Part shown: one piece after another, positions 58,184 through 64,000 of the stretch
Numbering within the stretch: the stretch's first letter is position 1
Layout of the letters: each line of letters opens with the position of its first letter
Assembly: GCF_016919405.1 (NCBI RefSeq)
Contig: NZ_CP070353.1
Span: 3,560,501-3,624,500, forward strand
Direction of reading: 5' to 3'
DNA from: Ensifer sp. PDNC004
Lineage (GTDB): Bacteria > Pseudomonadota > Alphaproteobacteria > Rhizobiales > Rhizobiaceae
Length of the DNA: 64,000 nucleotides
Program-made: the position numbers and the translations under genes
The notes under the pieces: model-generated
Told to the model about the DNA's origin: nothing
Database searches by the model: none
The model's input: only the letters and a program-made list of their open reading frames with translations

Positions 58184-58459
58184 TTAGTGGCGATACTGCT
58201 GGATGCGAGTGGTGCGCAGGCCGGCGAGACCGTGATCGTTGATCGAGGACTGCCAGGACAGGAACTCCTCGACAGTAAGGGTATAGCGTTCGCACGCTTC
58301 TTCCAGGCTCAACAGGCCACCGCGCACGGCGGCAACAACCTCAGCCTTCCTGCGGATTACCCAGCGCCGGGTATTCGCCGGCGGCAGATCCGCAATCGTC
58401 AGAGGGCTGCCATCGGGGCCGATGACATATTTCACGCGTGGTCGCATCATTTCGGTCAT
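58184..58459 (-). CDS. sciP: CtrA inhibitor SciP (DUF1153)
   Basis: A 91-residue helix-turn-helix protein. The block VKYVIGPDGSPLTIADLPP followed by TRRWVIRRKAEVVAAVRGG and LSLEEACERYTLTVEEFLSW is nearly the Caulobacter SciP sequence, ending TRIQQYRH. SciP binds CtrA and blocks recruitment of RNA polymerase at CtrA promoters, and may also bind DNA. The ATG at 58459 has AGAGAG upstream. Confidence 0.96.
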   Translation of the reverse strand: MTEMMRPRVKYVIGPDGSPLTIADLPPANTRRWVIRRKAEVVAAVRGGLLSLEEACERYTLTVEEFLSWQSSINDHGLAGLRTTRIQQYRH

Positions 58460-58937
58460 GGGACTCTCTACACAAACTCAAGACCATATGACCGTGACCT
58501 TAGCCTGCCACATTTAACATTTGCCTAAGCGTCAAGTAACAATTTGCTCATAATTTGAGACACTTCCGATGGGCCTTTGCCCATGTGCGGCGTCCCCCAA
58601 AACTTGCGGCAATATTTCCCCGACTTGTGGAAACGCTTGAGAACAATCCGGATTCTCCCGGAATTGACATGGGAGCCATGCAAATACCACATTTCACTTT
58701 AACTAAAATTTTTGGTAACGAAGCCCCGAAATAAGGATGAGCGTCGTATGTACGCTCCCGCATTCATTCTTGGTGCATCGTCATATTTTTCACAACCGGA
58801 CGCGTTTCTTTCGCGGGCAGGCCGGTAGCGGCAGTTTTATTTCGCCTGCCGGGTGAATTTCATGCTCCTGACGATGTGGGGCGTTGTTTGTATTTCTCTC
58901 GACCGGTGCGGTGGCGCCGGGGATGTGGTGATCGCAG
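58460..58937. other. Divergent intergenic region between sciP and the luxR-type gene
   Basis: A 478-base gap, AT-rich between 58490 and 58740, holding the promoters of both genes. A GACTC (GANTC) motif at about 58462 touches the sciP 5' region, and TTAACATTTGCCTAAG near 58516 is a degenerate CtrA-box-like sequence. No gene or RNA was supported. Confidence 0.5.
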
Positions 58938-59687
58938 ATGAAGGAATCGCATGAACCGGCCTTGCTGCGCGAGGCTGAAACGGTGGAGATGTTTTCGGAC
59001 ATCGATACGGCCACGGTGCGCACCGAGTACGAACTTCTGCATCTCATGCGGCGGTTGATCGCGCGCTATGGCTTCGGCCATTTTATGATCGCGCGCATGC
59101 CGCTTGCCGAACAGCAGCGCTTTTCCGAGCGGCTGGTGCTCAGCAACTGGCCGTCCGAACTGGTGCGCCAATACGACGCCTGCGAGACTTTCCAGTCGAG
59201 CGGGCTGGTTGAAAAGTTGCGTTTCACCAAGCTGCCGGTAACCGGCGGGGCCGAACTGCTCGATGTCGCGGCCAAGCCTGCGGACGAGGCGATGGTGCAC
59301 CGGCTGCTCGCCCATCCGGAGATGGCGCGCCATTTCGCGGTGCTGCTGCACACAAGCGGCGGCGATCCCTTCATCGCCATGCTGTCGGGCCGCCGCGAGG
59401 CGCCGGCGGGCGTCGAGCGCGCCACGCTGTATCTCACTTTGGTCCAGCTTTTCGAATGCCTGGAGCGCACCTTCGACACCGGCAATACCGCACGCGAAAA
59501 GCTGTCGAGCCGCGAGTTGGAATGTCTGCGCTGGGCGGCCGCCGGCAAGAGCAGCGACGAGATCGGCATCATCCTGGGGATCTCGACCTATACGGTCAGC
59601 AGCTACTTCAAGAGCGCGACCCGCAAGCTCGATGCCGTCAACCGCATGCAGGCGATTGCCCGCGCCATGCGGCTGAAGCTGATCTGA
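58938..59687 (+). CDS. LuxR-family regulator with autoinducer-binding-like domain
   Basis: A 249-residue protein: an N-terminal sensory domain (about 25-165) with the autoinducer-binding pattern ([25 protein letters not shown]) and a C-terminal LuxR helix-turn-helix ([43 protein letters not shown]). No luxI-type synthase is nearby, so it is an orphan whose ligand is unknown. The promoter is shared with divergent sciP. Confidence 0.9.
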   Translation: MKESHEPALLREAETVEMFSDIDTATVRTEYELLHLMRRLIARYGFGHFMIARMPLAEQQRFSERLVLSNWPSELVRQYDACETFQSSGLVEKLRFTKLPVTGGAELLDVAAKPADEAMVHRLLAHPEMARHFAVLLHTSGGDPFIAMLSGRREAPAGVERATLYLTLVQLFECLERTFDTGNTAREKLSSRELECLRWAAAGKSSDEIGIILGISTYTVSSYFKSATRKLDAVNRMQAIARAMRLKLI

Positions 59688-59922
59688 CGCCTTTAGGGCC
59701 AGGCACGCGCATGTCATCCGCAGCGGCCGGCCTTGCCGCCGGACGGACAAGTTTCTATATGTCGCGGAACTGAAAGTACCGCGACGCGCTCTATGCATCC
59801 GATTGATGCCGGCCGCCGCGGAGCCGAAGATGCCGTGGGCCGAGAGTTGCTCGGCAAAGCATCGCATGAAGCGTGAAACAGGGCAGGCGCAAGGTTGCCG
59901 CCCGAAGGCCGGATTGGATCCC

Positions 59923-61119
59923 GTGAACAGTCTCGATTTTGACCGCAAGCCCGAAGATACGCGTGTCGTCGTTGCCATGTCCGGCGGCGTCGACAGTTCC
60001 GTCGTTGCCGGCCTGCTCAAACGCGAGGGCTACGATGTTCTCGGCATCACGCTGCAGCTCTATGATCACGGCGCTGCTGTGCACCGGGCCGGCTCCTGCT
60101 GTGCCGGCCAGGACATCGACGATGCGCGCCGCGTCTGCGAAACGCTCGGCATTCCCCATTACGTGCTCGACTACGAAGCGCGCTTCCGCGAAACGGTGAT
60201 CAATCCCTTCGCCGAAAGCTATATCGCCGGCGAGACGCCGATCCCCTGCGTTGCCTGCAACCAGACGGTCAAGTTCGCCGACCTGCTCTTGACGGCCAAG
60301 GAACTCGGCGCCGATGCGCTGGCGACCGGCCACTATATCCGCTCGCGCCCGAGCCCGAACCCGCGCTATGCCGGCCAGCGGGCGCTCTACCGGCCGACGG
60401 ATGCCGACCGCGACCAGAGCTACTTCCTCTTTGCGACGACGCAGGAGCAGATCGACTATCTGCGCTTCCCCTTAGGCCATCTCTCCAAGGCCGAAACCCG
60501 CAAGCTCGCCGAAGAGATGGGCCTTGTCGTCGCCCAGAAGGCCGACAGCCAGGACATCTGTTTCGTGCCGCAGGGCAAGTACAGCGACATCGTCTCGAAG
60601 CTGAAGCCGAATGCGGCACTCTCCGGCGACATCGTGCATCTCGACGGCCGCGTGCTCGGCACGCATGAGGGCATCCTGCACTACACGATCGGCCAGCGCC
60701 GCGGCATCGGTGTTGCGACCGGCGAGCCGCTCTATGTCGTCTATCTCGATGCCCGCTCGCGCCGCGTCATCGTCGGCCCCAAGGAAGCGCTGGAGACGCG
60801 CCGCGTCTACCTGCGCGACGTCAACTGGCTAGGCGACGAGGATGTCGAAGCGGCAGCCGCCCGTGGCTTTGAATGTTTCGCCAAGGTGCGCTCCACCCGC
60901 CAGCCGGCGCCTGCCGTGCTCGCGATGGACGACGAGGGCATCTATGTGGAGCTTGCCGAGGGCGAAGCCGGCATCGCGCCCGGCCAGGCCTGCGCGCTCT
61001 ATTCCGGCGTCGGCGAGGACGCGCGCGTCTATGGCGGCGGATTTATTCGCAAATCGGAACGCGAAGCCGGCGCGGAAGCCGCGCTGAAGGCGCTGCTTTC
61101 GGCGCAGGCAGCCGCCTGA
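59923..61119 (+). CDS. mnmA: tRNA 2-thiouridylase MnmA
   Basis: Adds sulfur to U34 of tRNA-Lys, -Glu and -Gln. The PP-loop AMSGGVDSS (18-26), catalytic Cys in [11 protein letters not shown] (C109 or C112) and the second Cys in [13 protein letters not shown] (C213) are present. Length 398 is normal. The GTG at 59923 with GGAT-type upstream sequence is preferred over ATGs at 59803 and 59866, which give non-family extensions. Confidence 0.94.
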   Translation: MNSLDFDRKPEDTRVVVAMSGGVDSSVVAGLLKREGYDVLGITLQLYDHGAAVHRAGSCCAGQDIDDARRVCETLGIPHYVLDYEARFRETVINPFAESYIAGETPIPCVACNQTVKFADLLLTAKELGADALATGHYIRSRPSPNPRYAGQRALYRPTDADRDQSYFLFATTQEQIDYLRFPLGHLSKAETRKLAEEMGLVVAQKADSQDICFVPQGKYSDIVSKLKPNAALSGDIVHLDGRVLGTHEGILHYTIGQRRGIGVATGEPLYVVYLDARSRRVIVGPKEALETRRVYLRDVNWLGDEDVEAAAARGFECFAKVRSTRQPAPAVLAMDDEGIYVELAEGEAGIAPGQACALYSGVGEDARVYGGGFIRKSEREAGAEAALKALLSAQAAA

Positions 61120-61173
61120 AGCCCTTGATTTCCGGGCTGTTGTGAAAACTTCACATTTTCCCGGAGACTTGGG

Positions 61174-61203
61174 TTGACAGTGGGCGGAAGCGGGCCGTAT
61201 AAG
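61174..61203 (+). promoter_or_regulatory. Sigma70-type promoter of the tRNA gene
   Basis: TTGACA (61174-61179), 18-base spacer, TATAAG (61198-61203). The likely start near 61210 leaves a short leader before the tRNA at 61255. Confidence 0.85.
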
Positions 61204-61254
61204 CCGCCCGTCCAGTCAAGACGGCTTCCACTACGAAGCGCTGACGCGGTACCC

Positions 61255-61331
61255 GGCGGAGTAGCTCAGTAGGTTAGAGCAGAGGAATCATAATCCTTGT
61301 GTCGGGGGTTCGAATCCCTCCTCCGCTACCA
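61255..61331 (+). tRNA. tRNA-Met (CAT)
   Basis: 77 bases with a GGCGGAG/CTCCGCT acceptor stem, D-arm TAGCTCAG, anticodon loop ATCATAA giving CAT, variable loop, T-arm GGGGGTTCGAATCCCTC and an encoded CCA end. Sequence features fit elongator tRNA-Met rather than initiator tRNA (no C1-A72 mismatch) or tRNA-Ile2. It borders a region of different base composition. Confidence 0.96.
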
Positions 61332-61820
61332 TTTTCCGACTATCCACGCCGAAGACGTATCTAGCGCTTTTCCTCCAAGGCGAGGTTAGCGTAGACGGTG
61401 GCAGCTCGCTGCTTAGAGTAAGCTCTCACTGGCTCTTGTTTGGGACGAAGGTCGTGAAGGCTGGCCTTCGGGAGCGCGTGGAACTGTTGATGCGCGAGCT
61501 GCATGAGCAGGCTCGCATTTCTTTGCCTGCAACGTCGATGGAGCAAGCCGTTTCCCGACGCAATGTAGGGCTGCTCAACCAGTTTCTCGATACGGACGAT
61601 CGGGAAGAGATTGATCTTCATCTTCTGCGCAAAGAGGTCGCCAAAGACCTTTTGGAGGCTCGTGGAAGCAGTACGGCAGACGGACGCCCTAGTCCGCGCC
61701 CTTAACACTCGCATAATTTCCTCGTCATCTCAAAATTGTGGAGATAAGCCAGATCCCGCCTAGTTTGCGAGCAAGGGTCGAATCTGCGACTTATGAGGGA
61801 GGTTCAAACGGAGGTTCGGA
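61332..61820. other. tRNA-proximal region of altered composition
   Basis: 489 bases from the tRNA end to the zinc-ribbon gene. Base composition is visibly less GC-rich than the core genome. Apart from one weak open frame (61436-61705) nothing is supported. No copy of the tRNA 3' end was found downstream within the window. Confidence 0.5.
61436..61705 (+). CDS. Possible small helical protein (weak call)
   Basis: An 89-codon frame beginning at TTG 61436, with a helical, charged product (ELLMRELHEQARISL, DREEIDLHLLRKEVAKDLL). No good ribosome site is visible, and a GTG at 61454 is an alternative. It may be a remnant of a larger gene. Low confidence. Confidence 0.25.
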   Translation: MFGTKVVKAGLRERVELLMRELHEQARISLPATSMEQAVSRRNVGLLNQFLDTDDREEIDLHLLRKEVAKDLLEARGSSTADGRPSPRP

Positions 61821-63041
61821 ATGTTCGAGCGCCCCCCTTTTAAGGATTGCGGTAGTTGCGGCCAGCAGTCTGCTACGGGCATCGTCTGGATCTCGCCATC
61901 ATCTTTCAAGCGGCGTTGCAAGTTCTGCAAGGTATCCACTTCGCATCCGTTACCAGATCTCGACAAACAGGTCCTTTACTTGGATCAGTTCGCGATTACC
62001 GCCATCTTCCAAACTAAGACCGGTAAACTAGCGCCCGGCGCGCATCATGCTAAATTCTGGTCCGAAGCTAGCGGGCTCTTGGATCGTGCAATAATGCGTC
62101 AGCAGATCATCTGCCCTGCGTCGAACATTCACCGAGATGAGACAATCGTCCATTACGACAGTGAGGCGCTCGGCCTGGCTCATGAGATGCTGGGCGGGGA
62201 TACGTCCTTTGAGAACACAACACAAATTGAGCATGATCAAATCTTTGACTATCTCGATGCCTATTTGAAGGGGCAAAATGCTCCCCGGTTGGAGTTCAAT
62301 GTCGATGAAATCCTGCACGGAAGCAGAAATGCCTGGCTGCAAGACATCCACATAACCGCACAAATGGACTGGAGCGCATTCGTCGAGGACACGAGGCGAG
62401 CTAGAGACGATGGTGCGGCCAACCTTGTTTCCCTCTACGATCGCTGGGCGACTGAACGCCCTACCTTTGAACAGGTGCTAAGTCATGAGCTTTCGGACGC
62501 CTTTGCTACCTACATAGGCGGCTATCTCCACTTTATGTCCAAGGCTGCGGCGGCAATGAAGTCGGGAGACAATGAGGGATTTATGCAGGGCGCCCTTGCG
62601 CCGGTTGTTTCGCTAATCCACGAAATCAATCGCGTGTTCACTGAGCGCGGCATTCCAGAAGCACAGGCATTGAAAGAAACGGCAAAGTTCTTTGCATGGC
62701 CCCAATTGCAGACTTTGCCGGCGGGTTGGGTATCTGCGCATCTTTTCGCGGCGATCGCGGACCGGCTCGCGAAAGGACAAAAAAGATACCCAACACGCGG
62801 CATGTCGAACGATATTAAGGTCATCTCTGTTTATGGACCGTACGTGGATGCCATGTTTCTCGACAACGAGTGTGCTGACTTGCTGCAACAAAAGTCAGTT
62901 GCGAAGGGCGTGAACCTGAAGGCGCGCATTTTCTGCCTGAAACGGAAGGATGAGTTTCTCCAGTATCTGCAAGATTTAGGTGATGCCGCGCCTGTCGAAG
63001 TCGTTGAGGCCTCCCGCGAACTGTACGGCGACCTCGATTGA
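61821..63041 (+). CDS. Zinc-ribbon protein with PIN-like nuclease layout, unknown function
   Basis: A 406-residue protein. The N-terminus carries a four-cysteine zinc ribbon: C10-x2-C13 and C33-x2-C36. A hydrophobic strand ending in an acid follows (VLYLDQFAI, D55), then E107 after ICPASNIHRDE, a long helical middle (about 110-320), and KVISVYGPYVDAMFLDNE with D343 and D348 before ARIFCLKRKDEFLQYL. Acid-strand-acid order with a late VDAxxxD resembles PIN-domain ribonucleases. GGAGG lies six bases before the ATG. It sits alone after tRNA-Met in DNA of lower GC, suggesting horizontal acquisition. Both domain calls are by eye. Confidence 0.8.
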   Translation: MFERPPFKDCGSCGQQSATGIVWISPSSFKRRCKFCKVSTSHPLPDLDKQVLYLDQFAITAIFQTKTGKLAPGAHHAKFWSEASGLLDRAIMRQQIICPASNIHRDETIVHYDSEALGLAHEMLGGDTSFENTTQIEHDQIFDYLDAYLKGQNAPRLEFNVDEILHGSRNAWLQDIHITAQMDWSAFVEDTRRARDDGAANLVSLYDRWATERPTFEQVLSHELSDAFATYIGGYLHFMSKAAAAMKSGDNEGFMQGALAPVVSLIHEINRVFTERGIPEAQALKETAKFFAWPQLQTLPAGWVSAHLFAAIADRLAKGQKRYPTRGMSNDIKVISVYGPYVDAMFLDNECADLLQQKSVAKGVNLKARIFCLKRKDEFLQYLQDLGDAAPVEVVEASRELYGDLD

Positions 63042-63268
63042 ATGGGGCTAGTACGTCTTTGGCGACATGCAAGTTTGGACGCATTTCGGCTGATCACTTG
63101 TATGTTCGCAAGCGGCTCGATTTGGCGACGACAGCCTTGATTTCTCGGGTTTCCAGGCCGTCAACTTCAACGTGCTCCTGATTGTGGATCGAGTGCTCGG
63201 CGAGAACTTCATTGCTCGACAATTTGCCGGCGATCTGGTTGCTGGCCCCGTTAGTTGAAGGGGTTCAC

Positions 63269-63595
63269 ATGAAAATGCGCATACTGCCAGCGGTCGTTGC
63301 CGCAACGCTTTTGGCCGGCTGTCAAACCCAGCAGGTCGAGGAAATGACCTAGACCCAGCAGAAGGAATTCGTGAACCAGATGGCCATGCGCTGCGTGAAG
63401 CAGGGTTATGGGTCTCAGTCCGGTGAGTTTCGCCAGTGCTATGAAGCGGAATACAAGCGCGAAGTTGCCTTGCGCGTGCGGGCCAAGCAGCGCGAAGACA
63501 TCCAACTCGCAAACCCTGCTCCAGTCAGCCCACGAGTTACTTGCAGAACGACTTCGTACAGCTTCGGCAACCCTTGTGATGCGTTGCAGCTAGAT
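63269..63595 (+). pseudogene. Small lipoprotein gene interrupted by an in-frame amber codon
   Basis: The ATG at 63269 follows GAAGGGG and opens a lipoprotein signal, MKMRILPAVVAATLLAGC, with the lipobox LLAGC. After 27 codons a TAG (63350-63352) interrupts, but the same frame continues protein-like: QMAMRCVKQGYGSQSGEFRQCYEAEYKREVALRV. The end is unclear because this frame runs on through a terminator hairpin, hinting at a further frameshift near 63560. A sequencing error, a true nonsense mutation, or a short peptide plus a second start at GTG 63371 are all possible. Confidence 0.7.
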
Positions 63596-63656
63596 CGTCG
63601 TTCGTTGACAACGACCTCTGAAGAACATTGGAAATTGGCTGCAGCCGAGGATTCCC

Positions 63657-63682
63657 GCCGCCCGGTTTTTCGGGCGGCGTTT
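63657..63682 (+). terminator. Terminator after the lipoprotein gene
   Basis: GCCGCCCG, loop GTTTTT, CGGGCGGC followed by GTTT. The lipoprotein frame reads through it, which supports loss of the original stop codon. Confidence 0.72.
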
Positions 63683-63882
63683 ACCTCCGAGCATCGCTCG
63701 CTGCTGCAGCGGTCAGACGAACTGGCAAGCCACCTCAAGCTCGGTCATGGCTTTTGAAGCGCTCGACTGTGGTCGCGGTCATGCTGCGACCATAGCCCGA
63801 TTCGCCCACGAGAACGAGGGGACGGCCGCTCGCCAGAAGGAGAGCGGTTCATGTTGCCGGTGCTGCGTGCCGGCACCCGTCT

Positions 63883-64000
63883 TTAAGGCTTTGCCAGCTT
63901 CAGCGGCAATGTCAGCGCCGGCCCACTCTTGACCCCGAACTGCCTTCTGAACGGCCGTGACGCGGTGCCGTCGAAAAGCGATTGCGGCAGGGGCGCGCTG
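63883..64000 (-). CDS. C-terminal end of an unidentified protein, partial
   Basis: On the minus strand the last 39 codons before a TAA at 63883 read as a plausible protein tail (PLPQSLFDGTASRPFRRQFG, then a Gly/Pro/Leu-rich end ...LTLPLKLAKP). The gene continues beyond the window. Too little is present to name it. Confidence 0.4.
   Translation of the reverse strand, partial: SAPLPQSLFDGTASRPFRRQFGVKSGPALTLPLKLAKP

Noticed and set aside
61361..61714. Reverse-strand 117-codon frame after the tRNA
   Set aside because: No start signal and less protein-like than the forward frame in the same place, itself only a weak call.
61332..64000. Integrated element bounded by a second copy of the tRNA-Met 3' end
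   Set aside because: No duplicate of the tRNA 3' sequence and no integrase gene were found within the window; the element may extend beyond it.

Overview
The window looks like chromosomal DNA of a Rhizobiaceae alphaproteobacterium, most likely Sinorhizobium/Ensifer. Codon use is GC-rich, and the gene order (ruvCAB, ybgC-tolQRAB-pal-cpoB-tilS-ftsH-glmM, serC-serA-purA-rpoH, chpT-ctrA-fliJ-sciP) is typical of that family. The genus assignment is inferred from recognised proteins and order, not from a database search.

Left third (1-23 kb): a transketolase gene cut by the window edge; a DUF4164 gene, zapA and a 6S RNA candidate next to 5-formyltetrahydrofolate cyclo-ligase; a LysR regulator; a YmdB-type phosphodiesterase; a two-gene RND efflux system; a secreted metallo-beta-lactamase-fold protein with altered metal ligands; yebC; ruvC-ruvA-ruvB with a Tat-exported phosphoesterase; an odd protein with a FAS1-like C-terminus; and the sulfolipid operon sqdB-sqdD-sqdC.

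Middle (23-44 kb): the Tol-Pal envelope operon with a stand-alone LigD polymerase-domain gene beside it, then tilS, ftsH and glmM. Two outer-membrane beta-barrel paralogs follow, each with a perfect CtrA box 87-88 bases before its start codon. Next come a structured serC leader, serC-serA, a GNAT protein and a chemoreceptor. The EamA transporter gene after the chemoreceptor stops abruptly at 44160, where a roughly 480-base block almost devoid of G begins.

Right third (44-64 kb): purA; a large membrane protein carrying a (CCGGAA)9 microsatellite; rpoH; an RluD-type pseudouridine synthase; an RNA methyltransferase; then a cell-cycle cluster of eipA, chpT, an atypical receiver protein, ctrA, fliJ and sciP. 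ChpT phosphorylates CtrA, SciP restrains it, and CtrA boxes sit in front of envelope genes in this same window, so much of the CtrA circuit and some likely targets are visible together. A LuxR-type regulator, mnmA and tRNA-Met(CAT) follow. Beyond the tRNA the composition changes. This tail holds a gene for a zinc-ribbon protein with a PIN-like layout, a lipoprotein gene broken by an in-frame amber codon, and the end of an unidentified gene.

The most unusual items are the G-free block that truncates the EamA gene (artefact or foreign DNA), the tRNA-adjacent zinc-ribbon/PIN-like gene, the paired CtrA boxes on the omp paralogs, the receiver protein with substituted active-site residues, and the FAS1-like protein.
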